DNA of 64,000 nt from Adiantum capillus-veneris (GCA_014529385.2 CM043942.1:23428491-23492490); one strand, 5' to 3'; shown: positions 44,850-62,755, numbered from the stretch's first letter. Made by a program: numbers and translations. The notes: generated from the sequence alone by a model not told the origin.

Positions 44850-45189
44850 TCCTCCTGGGCTTAGTCGCCAGCTGCTCCAGCACACGCATGCTCACTTTCT
44901 CCGATTACAGCGAGGTTTGGCGAGCGTTCGCAGGTCGACAAATATTTCGAGTAAGCTCGTAGAGCTAGGTCTGCTCAGATTTTTGATTTGGGCTCATTTC
45001 GGCCGTCGTTTCCACTACATGCAGGTCTGCACATGCAATTTTGTCATTTTGTGCAGAATTTTTGTCAGTGCCGTTTTCTGCATAACAGGTGCCTTATAGT
45101 CTTCTACGGTTTGTGCTATATAGCATGTGTTGTTCCTGCTCCATTTCTCCTATTTTCAGGCAGTTTTCACATCAAGTGCAGCATTTACC

Positions 45190-45880
45190 ATGGCTGAGAC
45201 AACAACACGGATGTGTTCAAGATGTTTCCTGCTGTGGACAGGTTGGATGGGGACAATTACCCTATGTGGGCTTATATGATGAAACACATTCTTGTGTCAA
45301 AGGGCGTCTAGAATATTGTGCAGGGCATTGATGTATGTCGTGGTTCTGAGGATGTAGGCGATGTTGAGGATGTTGCAGGTCTTGCTGCAAGGATTGCTGT
45401 TGTTAGAGTTGTTTTGCCTACGGTAGAACAAGCTTGTTGGGATGTTAAGGATGCACAGGCTCATGCATTGATTGCGTTGTTTGTGAAGCACACCATTGTT
45501 CCTCACATCCGTTCAGCAAAATCTGCAAAACAGGCTTGGGATATTTTGCCTGGTCTTTAAGCAAGTCGCAATGAGGCTCAAATTGCTTTGCTGCGTAAAG
45601 AGCTGGAGTCGAAGATTATGCATGAGGAAGATGATATGGACACTTTCCTTGCTAGTATCAAGGATATCAATGAGCAACTTATTTTTGCAGGAGAAGTCAT
45701 TTCAGACAGTTCCCTTGTGCAGACTGTTCTTGATGCCTTACCAGACTTTTGCTAGTACTTGGAGACTTATGACCCAAGGAAATCCAGAAGTTGTCAAGTT
45801 TGATGCATTATGCACATTGCTCTTGCAAGAGTCACTTTCCAAAAAAAACAGGACTAGATAGCGTGCAGTTGAACAGGCTT
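45190..45880 (+). pseudogene. copia gag
   Basis: ATG at 45190 (MAETTT), then after a one-base shift FPAVDRLDGDNYPMWAYMMK, the typical L-x-G-x-N-Y-x-x-W start of copia gag proteins, with a TAG at about 45308 where Trp is expected. It continues VKDAQAHALIALFVKHTIVP and, after a stop at 45558, IALLRKELESKIMHEEDDMD and LVQTVLDALPDF. The zinc knuckle expected near 46030 is degraded. Confidence 0.7.
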
Positions 45881-48048
45881 TTATTGCTTCTCAAAGAAAG
45901 GGTGGTAACAGCAATGCAGCCACTTCTTATGGTTCTGTTGCGAGTGGCAAAACTTCTGTTCCTAATGCTTCTATTGGCAGCACTTTGTCTGGCAATTCTA
46001 GTGATAAGGGCAAAAAGAAGATGCGTTGCCATTATTGTAAAGCTAATGCATTTGATCAAGTCGTGTCCTAAGTTGAAGTCCAAAGAGGCTAAGAAGAAAG
46101 AGGGTGGTTCCACTACAAATGCTGGTTCCACTACAAATGCATCCATTGTTGAGTCTTCTTTGAAAGGAGACTGTGTTGCTGATGTTGATGCAGAATGGGC
46201 TTTTAGCGCAGAGTGCACTTACAATCCTGCTGTCCATGATGTATATTTGTCAGTTGATGCAGATTCACATGTGTGGTATTTCAACAATGGTGCTACAAAG
46301 CACATTACCTCACATCGTGAATTGTTTACCTCTCTCGAGTCTGTCCCTCATGGGAATTCTGTCACTTGTGCCAACAATGCCTCTTACCCGGTTCAGGGAG
46401 TTGGAAAGATTGTGCTTACTGCTGCAAATGGCAGTTCCTTCACACTTGTTGATGCACTCTATGTACCTGGGATCAAGAAGAATCTCTTGTCTGTATCCGC
46501 ACTTGCTAGACTTGGACTTGTAGTCAAATTTGTGGATGACAGATGTATAGTTCATGATCTCAATTTTGGTGATGAAATTGTTGCATCTGGCCTTTTGTGT
46601 CGTGGGCTGTATAAGCTCACTTTGTATGACAAGTGTGGACAAAATTCTGCAATTGTTGTTGCAGATTCAAGGGCTATTTCAGATGCAAAACTTTGGCATG
46701 CACGTTTTGGTCATCTAAATTTTGCCAGTTTGCTGCGTTTGCAGAAATCTGATATGGTTGCTTCTTTGCCACCTCTTGAAGCACCTGTCAAACATGTTTG
46801 TGAAGGCTGTATTTTGGGTAAGATGCAGCGTTCTAAGTTTCCAAAGGATGGTTCAGTTCGGGCCACATGCAGGTTGCAGCTTGTGCATAGTGATGTTTGT
46901 GGGCCAATCCAAACACCATCCTTGGGCAATTACCTTTACTTCGTGACTTTCATTGATGAATACTCCAGGCATGCATGGGTATTTCCGCTTAAAGCGAAGT
47001 CCGAAGTTTTTATGTGCTTCAAACAATTTCTGGCTATGGCTGAAAATGTCTCAAAATGTACTATGGGCACCCTCCGTTCCGATCAAGGGGGGGAGTGTAT
47101 GTCTCATGAATTTAATGCATTTCTGGCTAGTCGTGGGATAAAACACCAATGTACAGTGCCTTATACACCTCAGCAAAATGGTGTTGCTGAGAGGAAAAAC
47201 AAGTCACTTACAGAAATGGCACGATGTATGGTCAACAGTCAAGCTTTTCCGCATTCTTTTTGGCTTGAGGCCATCATGTGTGCCACTTATGTACTTAATA
47301 GGTGTCCTACGAAATCTTTGCAGTCTATTACTCCATACGAAGCATGGCATGATAGAAAGCCTTCTATTGAGCACATGCGTGTTTTTGGCTGTTTAGCAGA
47401 TGCTTTCGTGCCACAAACACAGCGCAGAAAATTGGATGATAAGGCTGTCAAATGTTTTTTTTTTGGTTATAGTGTTGAAAGAAAAGGTTAGAGGTTATAT
47501 CATCTGCAAACAAAGCGTATTCTGGTTTCACGGGATGTAGTGTTTGTGGAAGATTCTGTTCAGCCCTTGTTGTCATGTACTAGAGACAGTAATATAAGCT
47601 CATAGGACATTTATGACACTTTTTTGCCTCTTTTTAGTGGTGGAAATACAAATGTAATTTCCAATGAGGCAAATGTACAGCCTATGGGGGTTTTTGAAAA
47701 TGTTATAGATCAGCCTATTACTGATGTAGATGTACATGATGTACTTGATGAGGAAAGGGCTGAAAATGAGCAGGCTAGAGGTATGACAAAATGGCTGGTG
47801 CACACTTTGCGTGACAGTAAATTGGATGCACCTTTGTCTAGCTGTACTCGTTCAGGCTCTCGCCATGCATCTTATGCATCAGATTGTTATGATTTGGCTG
47901 TGTCTAGCTTACATGATGTTGAGGAGCCTCTGTCTTTTGATGAAGCACAAAATTCAGAAAATTGGATGGTTGCCATGCAATCAGAATATGATGCACTTAT
48001 AGAAAATTACACATGGACTTATGTGATTTGCCTCCTGGCAAAAAGGCC
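45881..48048 (+). pseudogene. copia protease and integrase
   Basis: The main frame to 47491 contains HVWYFNNGATKHITSHRELF, the copia protease site where the family has D-S-G: the catalytic Asp is replaced (N-N-G). Integrase follows: LWHARFGHLNFASLLRLQKS and CEGCILGKM (zinc-binding HHCC), LVHSDVCGPI (first D), TLRSDQGGEC (second D), NGVAERKNKSLTEMARCM (E), and the domain end PYEAWHDRKPSIEHMRVFGC. Stops at 47489 and about 47604 interrupt the linker to reverse transcriptase (EPLSFDEAQNSENWMVAMQS at about 47930). Confidence 0.85.
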
Positions 48049-49461
48049 ATTGGTACGAAGTGGGTTTACAAGTTGAAACGCAAGCCGGATGGTGAGATCG
48101 ATCGCCATAAGGCTCGACTTGTTGCAAAGGTTTATGCACAGCAAAAAGGCATAGATTATGAAGAGACTTTTTCTCCCACTTGTCGTATGAGTACTGTGCG
48201 TTTTCTATGTGCAGTGGCAGCTCATTTTGGTTGGGACGTACATCAATCAGACATTGTTACTGCTTTCTTGAATGGTGACATATTTGAGGAAGTTTATGTA
48301 ACGCAACCTCGCGGTTATGTCATAAAAGGACAAGAGGACAAAGTGTGCAAATGTAAGAAGGCTTTGTATGGGTTGAAGCAATCTCCTCGTCCTTGGTATG
48401 AGAAAGCTGACACTCATTTGGTTAAACAAGGCTTTCGTAATAGTCCAACAGAAAGCACATTGTATGTAAAGCGTGAGGGTGATGTACTTCTCATTGTGGT
48501 TCTTTATGTTGATGATTTGTTGATCACTGGACCAAATGAGAGACATATTGCTGAATTTAAGGCTGATTTGAATGCTACTTTCAACATGAAAGATTTGGGG
48601 CTGCTGCATCATTAATTGGGTATATAGTTTAAGCAGTGTGATGGTGGTATTGCCTTGTGTTAGAGAAGTTACATAAAGACATTGCTATGTAAGTTTGGAC
48701 TTGAGGATTCCAAACCTATTGCCACTCCCATGGAAATAGGTTTGAAGTTGAGTCTACATGATGTCGGCGATCCTGCTGATGTCACTCTTTACCAAACTGT
48801 TGTTGGCTACCTCATTTATGTATACAACACGAGGCCAGATATTCAGTTTGCAGTCTCACATGTCATCAGATTTATGCATAGCCCAGGGTCTAAGCATTGG
48901 CAGGCTGTCAAGAGGATTTTCCGCCAACTTAGTGGCACTTTACATCTTGGTTTGTTTTATCCCAAGGGGGGAACATTGCCGCCAGACTTACATGCTTCTT
49001 CGGACTCAGATTGGGCTGGTTGTTTTGACACGAGAGTGTCCACAAGTGGTTTTTGTTTCATGCTTGGCAGTTCATGTATATCATGGTTGAGCAAGAAGCA
49101 ACCTACTGTGGCCACTTCGAGTTTTGAGGCTGAGTACAGGGCAGTCTTCACAGCTACGGTTGAGTGTGTATAGCTCAGACGCCTTATGGCTGATTTGGGT
49201 GTTGGACAGGACACTGCCAACACTATCTACACTGACAGTCATAGCGCATTGGCAGTTGTGAGAAACCCAGTTTTTCATGCTCGCACAAAGCACATTGAGG
49301 TGCATTACCACTATGTCAGGGAGAGGCTCTCAGCAGGAGAGATCCTCTTGGCTTATGTGCCAAAACAGGACAACCTTGCAAATCTTTTCACAAAGGCATT
49401 GTCTCGTGAGAAGCTTGAAGCTTTCCGTAAAGCTTTAGGCTTACTCCCCTTTGTGGACTGA
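48013..49461 (+). pseudogene. copia reverse transcriptase and RNase H
   Basis: KWVYKLKRKPDGEIDRHKAR, DYEETFSPTCRMSTVRFL, VHQSDIVTAFLNGDIFEEVY and the intact catalytic VVLYVDDLLITG mark reverse transcriptase. Stops at about 48613, 48628 and 48660. RNase H: SSDSDWAGCFDTRVSTSGFC, SSFEAEYRAV, a stop at about 49171, TDSHSALAVVRNPVFHARTK and HYHYVRERLSAGEI. The C-terminus NLFTKALSREK is the usual copia pol ending. Polymerase residues are preserved although the frame is broken. Confidence 0.9.
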
Positions 49462-49526
49462 TCATGTCCTCAGGGCATGGCACTTCCCTTTACTCATGTG
49501 CCTGCTCTCGTTCACCGCATCACTCC

Positions 49527-49534
49527 AGGGGGGA
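49527..49534 (+). other. copia polypurine tract
   Basis: AGGGGGGA directly before the TGTTACC start of the 3' LTR. Confidence 0.75.
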
Positions 49535-49536
49535 TT

Positions 49537-49764
49537 TGTTACCATATACGTGTGGTAGTGATGTGTGTGAACACACTAGGATCACCGGGGCAATTTTTTC
49601 CCTCTTTAGGAGGTTTTTTCCCCCGTGCATTGTATATACGCCCATCACTCTAGGGCTATCTATCTTTCCATTGCACACTAAGTAATACACTTTCTATTGT
49701 GTGCCTTGAGCTTCCTTCATCTTCTCCAAGTTGTGTGCGTTTCTCTGCAACCCTAATTCCAATA
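49537..49764 (+). repeat. copia 3' LTR with 15 extra bases
   Basis: Matches 44638-44849 to TTCTCTGCA (49749). A further 15 bases (ACCCTAATTCCAATA) separate this from the ATGAT target duplication and are not found at the end of the 5' LTR in recognisable form. Confidence 0.8.
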
Positions 49765-51375
49765 ATGATTAATGCAGTGAAGAAATTTTGCTACTATCTT
49801 CTGGCCAACAAGTTGGTTTTCTATGTTGATCATCAAGCTTTATTGTATCTAGTAAATAAACCTTGTTCCACGGGAAGAATTACACGATGGTTGTTAATTC
49901 TCCTTGAGTTTGATTTTACCGTTGTGGCGAGACCTGGTAAAAGACAATGGCGGATCATTCGTCTCGCATAGCCAATAGTGAAGCCCCTACTGGAGTCGAT
50001 GATGAGTTACCCGATCTTCTCTATTCCTAGTTGAAACCATGAATGGAGTGAGAAGATTGTGATCTTTCTAGTTAATGGTCTTCCACCCAAAGAGCTTCGT
50101 AAATACAGAGATCGAAAACTATTAAAAGAATGTGAACCTTACTCTCTCATTGCAGGAACTCTCTACAGGCTAGGGAAGGATGATATTCTTAGACGTTGTG
50201 CCCGTGAGGATGAGTATTTATACATACTGCACGAAGCCCACATGGGTCTAGCCAGAGGATATTTCTTAGGGGAACTAACAACTAGAAAGGTGTTACAATC
50301 AGGCTATTGGTGGCCAACCTTATTCAAGATGCATCACTTTTTGCAAAAGGATGTGATGAATGCCAACGTTACAAGATCACACAATGAAAGGATAAGATGC
50401 CCTTACATCCTATTAAAGTGACTCAACCATTTGAAAAATGGGGTTTGGACTTTGTAGGCCAATGAGTCCAGCAGCTCGTAGCACTCAATCTCGATATATT
50501 ATCATTTCCACTGACTATGTGACAAAGTGGACGGAAGCCAGGGTGACACGTAAGGCCAATGTGAGGTCAACTTCCAAGTTTCTTTTTGAGAACATTATTA
50601 CAAGATTTGGTTGTCCCTTTGAGATTGTGAGTGACAATGGTACTCATTTTATAAATGGAGTAATAAAAGAACTCACTACCAACTTTATGATAGCTCACCA
50701 TAAGTCCACACCTTATTATCCACAAGCTGAGAGCACCAACAAGACCTTAATCTCTATCTTGGCCAAAATGGGTGGAAGCTCATCGCACAAATTGGGATTT
50801 AAATCTTACATCAGCTCTATGGGTTTATTGTACTGCGTACAAAGTTGTCATTAACTGCACACCATTTAAGATGGTGTATGGCCAAGAAGCGATTATGCCA
50901 TGGAAAGTTTGTCGTTCCTAGTCTTTGAGTAGCTTCTCAAGAAGGTTGGGATGCTAACCCCTTACTTGAGCGATTATATATCCTTGAAAGGCTAGATGAA
51001 GAGAGGCAATTAGCTGTGCAAAATGCACTTGTGGAGAAAGATAGGAGGAAGAAATGGTTTGATCATCATCTAAAGAACAAAGATATCAATGTTGGTGATA
51101 AAGTCCTTATGTATGGAGTGCGTAACGAAAAGAAAAAGTTGAAATATGCGAGAAAAGGACCATATAGAGTATGTGAGATCACCCCACAATGAACCATTCG
51201 TGTGGAGACTCTTGATGGTGTTGAAACCATTGGATTCCTCAATGGGAGCAAATTTAAAAGATGCTATGATCCTTTAAGCCAAGAGAAGCTATGTGCCATC
51301 CATACAAAAAAGACAGCCAAGGCACAAATAGAATTGAAGAAGATACAAGCTCAAGCTGAGGCTAAGGAGCGACAA
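49765..51375 (+). pseudogene. RNase H end and integrase of large gypsy element
   Basis: RNase H resumes with VKKFCYYLLANKLVFYVDHQ and RITRWLLILLEFDFTV. Integrase follows: LHEAHMGLARGYFLGELTTR (zinc region) and SGYWWPTLFKMHHFL, with the C-x-x-C pair blurred by a frameshift. Then GLDFVG near 50440, IISTDYVTKWTEARVTRKAN, EIVSDNGTHFINGVIKEL (second D) and PQAESTNKTLISILAK (E). The C-terminal part (50900-51300) includes LERLDEERQLAVQNAL-like helices and DKVLMYG. Many stops and shifts. Confidence 0.8.
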
Positions 51376-51399
51376 TAACGCATAAGACGAAAACGAGAG

Positions 51400-51867
51400 G
51401 CTAACCTTGGATTTACACATGCATTCCACGTTGAAACTGACGAGGATTGGTTGGACTCTAACACACCTCTACGATACCCTATTGAGCTAAACAGCACCTA
51501 TGGAAAAGTGCTATATAACGCCTTATTGGGCACGGGTGCTAAATATAATCTGCTATCATATGGGGTGTGGTGTCAATTAGGGAAGCCACCTCTAACTTAG
51601 AGTATTATCCAAGTGAAGGGTGTCAACAAGAAAAAAACTTTGGTTTTTGGAATCTGGCACACTTCTGTCAGTTATGACAATGGGATTGTAGCTCAAGACT
51701 TTTTGGTCATGCCTGTTGGAACTATGGAGGGTAATATAAACCTAGGACGCACGTGGATGATAGCCACCAAATGCACTATTGATTGGGGGACAGGGGGTGT
51801 CACAACACAGAAACCAACCCTTAGCCCTGACACTCAAGCGATAGTCCCTGAGATTATTGCCTCTTAA
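51400..51867 (+). pseudogene. second retropepsin-like domain downstream of integrase
   Basis: After integrase the frame reads YGKVLYNALLGTGAKYNLLS, then VKGVNKKKTLVFGIWHTSVS, then VAQDFLVMPVGTMEGNINLG and RTWMIATKCTIDWG. The succession of a D-T-G-A-like loop (here G-T-G-A, catalytic Asp lost), flap region and I-L-G-R-x-W-like ending resembles a retroviral-type aspartic protease fold. The element already has a protease at 41983-42709 in the usual place. A TAG at 51598 interrupts it. It could be a captured or duplicated domain, or a receptor-like 3' ORF. Confidence 0.5.
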
Positions 51868-52808
51868 GGAAATAAAACCCAAAACATTGCATGTCGAAGA
51901 GGTTGAACCATATGTCCCCATAGCCCAACTCTCTAGAGCTTCAACTGATGTAGTTGAAATAAAGCTTGAGACACACAAGACCCATCCCAATATAACGAAG
52001 AAAACATACAAGTGGGTCCCTAAACCTTCCTAAGCGACCATAGCTAGTGCTAAAAAACAGAAGCCTTGTAAGAAACGTCCCACTCGCCCCAAGAAATGTA
52101 AGGAAGCGTGACAGTGAATTCCTAAACGACTACTGGAAGCCCAAGGCTACTATCAAGAAAATGATCAAATCTGGGTGCCAAAACGTAGATTGTGTTCTTA
52201 CCTTGCACCTGACCCATGTGCGCCAGTCCTGTAGCTTCAAAACAAATTGAAGATCGCGGAAAGGAAAAAATAACGGAATGCTACACACCTGCTCGAGAGC
52301 TAGTTTGGGTACCGAAGAGAGAACGATTTGTTCCACCTAGCTCAAAAACATGGAAATCAAATGAAGCTTCTTGCTCTTCGTGTAGTTCCTATATGGAAAT
52401 AGAAGCTTCGACACAACCTCCACCTACCATTGTACATATCCATACAAGCAAGAAAGAGTTTGCACCTCCCGTTGTAAGTTCACCACCTACAACAACATTG
52501 CAAATAAAATCATGGGAGAGTACCTTATCACCCTTGCAACTAGATGAAATGCATAGGGCGGTTGAAAACTATTGGTTAAAGCCTTCACCCATAACAACTT
52601 GGAACAATTGGTTTCAAAAGGTGACGACATCATTCCAAAAGGTATGATCTACCCAAGGAAGGGAGGATTGTTTGCTGACATCCATCATTCACTTACTTCC
52701 CTCTCAACCTTCCTCCCTGACCTCTCAATATCCAATCTTAGGGAATGTATATATAAAGCCTTATACTCACAAAAACAAGATAAAAAAGTAAAAGAGCAAG
52801 AGCCATAA
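51868..52808 (+). pseudogene. 3' ORF region with WVPK repeats
   Basis: Fragments in several frames: TYKWVPKP (about 52005), NDQIWVPKRR (about 52160), ARELVWVPKRERFVPPSSK (52290-52350). The tripeptide-like W-V-P-K motif therefore recurs about every 150 bases. 52216-52647 then reads through a Ser/Pro-rich stretch to LQLDEMHRAVENYWLKPSPI, and 52600-52808 to IYPRKGGLFADIHHSLTSLS. No known family. It is probably an extra 3' gene of this gypsy lineage. Confidence 0.4.
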
Positions 52809-52842
52809 CACAAAATCATAAAAACACATTATACACAAGAAC

Positions 52843-53238
52843 ATGACCCTTGTAATATTTGTGCACTCTAACCATCATCTATTTGCATGTACAGATATGG
52901 CTAGTACGCTAGAGTCATCCACTCCTGCCTTGGGTGAGACGTACCCTGGTTACTTTTCACAAATGTTGCACATGGTCTTTCTGGTGCTTGCCTGTAAATG
53001 GAATTTGGTAGGTACGCTAGCATGTGAGAGGAATTTCGAGGAGTTAGAATGGCTGATACGTCTCTTGGCCACGACTGATCCATACTTAGTAGAGAGTGTA
53101 TCTCCCATTGCACAAGCCTATCCTTTTGATCAAGATGACTATAGGCGTCTAGTGACCTTCTTAGTAAACATTGGTGCCTCTGATGATGAAGAAGATTTAC
53201 ATGATTTATACGGATGGAACATATGGTCTCACGGATGA
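52843..53238 (+). CDS. unrecognised 3' ORF of gypsy element
   Basis: A 131-codon frame, with a better start perhaps at the inner Met (MASTLESSTPALGETY, about 52897). It contains a hydrophobic helix MLHMVFLVLACKWNLVGTL and an acidic end (NIGASDDEEDLHDLY). No envelope signature can be claimed. It lies 1.4 kb before the 3' LTR. Confidence 0.35.
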   Translation: MTLVIFVHSNHHLFACTDMASTLESSTPALGETYPGYFSQMLHMVFLVLACKWNLVGTLACERNFEELEWLIRLLATTDPYLVESVSPIAQAYPFDQDDYRRLVTFLVNIGASDDEEDLHDLYGWNIWSHG

Positions 53239-54681
53239 TGACTGTTTTTCTTGACAATGATGATAGGGGTTTAGCCTTAGGGTTTCCCCCCAATCTCTAC
53301 AATATCCTATTCCCTTAACTCTCTAGGGGGAGTGCAAATAATTAGGTTAGGGTTCCTTATGTTTTTTAATTATTTTCAATAAGTGTTGGTACCTTTTTCC
53401 ACTGATGTGCCTCCTAGAGGTATTCTTTGTGTGTCCTAGTGTGTACAGGAACGTGTTGCTGTTGTTAGAATTTGGACCTTCATGGAATCTTTCTCTTGTT
53501 CACACTTCAAATCAAGCGCGACCATCAACGTAAACAGGTGTTTCTTGTCCATTAGCATTGTCCCTTATCTTTTTGCATCCATGTTTGTCTACTTTAATTG
53601 TAATTGGTAGCATAATATTCAACGCATTTGCTTAGTATCAAACATTCAATTCAATGTAATTTTTTATCATAATCACTTGTCTAGGTTTAAAAATCAAGCA
53701 GTCCGACTAAGCTAGTTTGACCAAGCTAGGTGTTAGACATCTTCTCTTAATACCATGGGGAATGCCTTCCTAATAATCAATGGTTACTTAGGTTCTTAAT
53801 CCGATTTAGGCAGCATTGTGTGAAATATACTAGGGTTTTCTAGTGGTCTTAGTCCCTATTGACATTTAACTTAAGTATTATAAAGGGAGTTTACTAGTGT
53901 GATGAGCCTGGGGAGGGTAACAGTGTTATATGACCCCCCAAAGTTACAAAATTAAAATGCTAAAAACGAAACAAACAAAAAATCAAAGTGCCACAATGTA
54001 AAATCTTAAGCTGGAAGAGAAACCTCAGCTTGATTTGGTACTCCACTCACATGTATCGCCTATGGTACTAGAGCCCTAGAGGTTCCCAGTGTCGGCGCTT
54101 TTCCTTTAAAAGCAAAAAACCCAAGGCATACAAAATAAGCACACACATCAAAATTGAATCACTTTGAAAAGACTTTGGGGGGTCAAAGAAAAGGTAATCA
54201 GTTAGGCGATGATTTCATGAGAAATTCCTTTTATCGTAGCTTAACTACAAGGTCTTCTAGGTATAGCCTCTAGTCAGCCCTCAAACATGAAATACTTGGC
54301 TCTTGCGATTAAACAACTTATTTGACCAGAGAAAATTGAGAAGCTTACCCATGGTATTAATAGTCAATCTTTAGTGCCTTTTGACCGTTGAATTAGCGAC
54401 CCCGAACTTGTTTAGTTTTTTTACCTTCCCAACTGTTTATGCATTTGATTATATTGCAATTTAATGTTTATTGCTAACAAATGGTTTAGAATTATGCTAC
54501 TAATCAATCTATCTGCCTAAAACTGCATATGCTTTTTAATTGTATATGAGAATGCAATTACTGTGCTAATGTTGTTTGATTTTGCAATGACTGAAGAATG
54601 CTAAGGACATTCATCTCAAATGCTCTTCCACCCCAACGAACGAGCTTCAACTCAATAGCTGTCGAGGACGGAATCTACATT
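53239..54681 (+). other. long 3' untranslated region of gypsy element
   Basis: No ORF or domain. It runs to the polypurine tract. Long non-coding stretches before the 3' LTR are usual in Tat/Athila-type gypsy elements. Confidence 0.5.
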
Positions 54682-54692
54682 AGGAAGGGGGG
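54682..54692 (+). other. polypurine tract of large gypsy element
   Basis: AGGAAGGGGGG two bases before the TGTGAACCC start of the 3' LTR. Confidence 0.8.
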
Positions 54693-54694
54693 CT

Positions 54695-54891
54695 TGTGAA
54701 CCCTCACGCATATTCCTATCACCTACGAGGGATGCTGTATTATTTATTTGGTAGAGTCAAGTACCGGGCTTGTCGATCCAATAATAAAAGGGTAAGAGTG
54801 ATCGCCGATGAGAGGCGCACTCTAACTGGAACATTCAAGTGATTAGTTGGCTAAGCATGGGTGTCCAAGTGTGAATGGGTCGAGCTCATAT
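54695..54891 (+). repeat. truncated 3' LTR of large gypsy element
   Basis: Begins TGTGAACCCTCACGCA like the 5' LTR. It contains ~65 bases missing from that copy, then matches again from TGGAACATT to GAGCTCATAT. Similarity ends at 54891, exactly before the TATA box, and the rest of the LTR is lost. Confidence 0.8.
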
Positions 54892-61194
<6,303 letters not shown>

Positions 61195-62755
61195 TGTAGC
61201 GGAAAATAGCATGAACATAGTGAGCATTTCATTAGAATAGATTCTTGATGATATTAACAAGAGTGCTTGGGTGGAGAGAGAGCAACAAAAAGCATAACAC
61301 CTAGTTAGATAGCATGAACAATACTTCAAAAGAGAGATAAATGAAGCAATTGACAATAGTTGAGGACCGGATTTGCATGGAGCCGGTCCCCCCTCCAAAA
61401 GGCTTTGTATTATGGTTTCTCCCATCAAGAGAGACATTTTACAATTCAATTCTTTGTGTTCCTTCAATAATATCTAGTGCAATGAAGATGGAAACTTCAT
61501 GCACTAAGCAAAACACTTATCAAAACACAACATCAATTCCCTCACGATCTCAGACCCAAGACCTCACACACCTTTGAAGAGGGTGAGAGCTAGCGGGGTA
61601 TGAGAGTAGATTGAGAGGAAGAAGGAGTATTCTTACGAGAAAGATGTACATCTCCTCACATAATCACTCATATTAGCATAGCTTAGCTTAGTAATTAGCA
61701 TGGTAGAGGAGATGAGCATGCATTGAAGCTTGGCTCATGGTTGGATTTGCATCACAAAGCCAAGAGTTGTTGGCGTAGGCCTCCCTTCTCACAAGCTTGG
61801 AGTAGGTGGTAAGCTTTCCATTAAATCTTGAGAAGGAGAGAGAGTCTTCTTTGCTTCACACATGAGATTGTGTGAGTGTGTGTGTGATAATTCCTTGCAA
61901 AAATCAGCCCCCTCTCTCTCTTGGTCGATCCCCCTTGCTAATTACTCATGCTACAGCCCTATTGCACCTCCCCAACCTCAGCCAATGGAAATTAAGCAGC
62001 ATAAGTGATAGCCTTCTGACATGTGTTTCCCTTTTTCCTTTTGTGAGAGCTTCAGGTAATTATTTAATTCAAATGAACTCTCATTGGACCCCTTTGTCTC
62101 CTGGCCAATAGGAATCAGACAAGCCATTGGACTGATGAATGCTCATTGGTCCCCTTGGGAAACTATCCAATAGTCTTCTAAAGAGCTTAATTCCTATTGG
62201 TTCTTTTATTAAGTGTTTTTAAATTAATTAAAATAGATTTACTCTAGCCTAATTCTCATTGGTCCACCTCCATGGCCATCCAATAGGATTTGAGTACACC
62301 TTGTGGGCATCTAGGCTAGGAGTTGACATGTGTCCCTCTTTCCCCTTGTGTACAAATGAAGCTTGTGAGTGTGTGTGTGTGTGTGAGTTTCTTTCTCATC
62401 CCCTACTTGCAAGGCTCGCCCCCTCCTATGTAGGGATTATGAAGACTTTTTGTGACACACACAAAGCATCCAATTCCCCTAATGTTTGACCTTTGGACAC
62501 AACCTTTGAATTTTGGAACCTTAGCATTTTGGAAGTCTTAATGGGCTAAACCTTAGGGTCTTTTAAGCCCATTGTTGCACATTGCTCTTTTGCAGAAGGC
62601 CCCCTCTTGGATCCCTATTTTCCCTCCTTTGGATCCCTACTGTGGCCGGTCTGCTAGCTTAACCAATATTCTAGCTTTTTCTCCCATGTCACTTCCCCAT
62701 ATTAAATGATCAATTTAACATGAGAAAATCATATTAGATATTGATTATTATGACA
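61195..62755 (-). repeat. third copy of chromovirus LTR (probable solo LTR)
   Basis: Begins TGTAGCGG and ends TATGACA on the plus strand, like 1629-3234 and 7424-9091. Shared landmarks include the GGACCGGATTTGCATGGAGC-type block near 61365, AATACTT-AAAGAGAGA, and the AATGATCAATTTAA block near the right end. It is more diverged than the other two copies. No gag-pol of the same family adjoins it. No clear target duplication. Confidence 0.75.

Larger units (their letters stand above)
44638..49764 (+). mobile_element. Ty1/copia element inserted in gypsy RNase H
   Basis: Two direct LTRs starting TGTTACCATATACG flank gag, protease, integrase, reverse transcriptase and RNase H in copia order (integrase before reverse transcriptase). 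The target duplication is ATGAT: 44633-44637 on the left and 49765-49769 on the right. Removing the element and one copy leaves the gypsy RNase H frame uninterrupted. The LTRs differ by roughly a dozen positions in ~212 bp by eye, so insertion is not recent. Several stops and a changed protease site show that it is inactive. Confidence 0.9.
25740..54891 (+). mobile_element. large gypsy element carrying two nested insertions
   Basis: The 5' LTR (25740-26219) and a partial 3' LTR (54695-54891) share TGTKAACCCTCACGCA at their start and a later match around TTAGTTGGCTAAGCATGGG. Between them on the plus strand are a primer-binding site, gag, protease, reverse transcriptase, RNase H, integrase, extra 3' ORFs and a polypurine tract. 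The span of 29,152 bp includes a 12,680-bp DNA transposon (29300-41979) and a 5,127-bp copia element (44638-49764), leaving about 11.3 kb of gypsy sequence. Each insertion interrupts the coding sequence, and the frame is recovered when the insertion plus one target duplication is removed. The tRNA-Asp-type primer site is known from Athila/Calypso-type gypsy elements, so that affiliation is possible. Confidence 0.85.
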
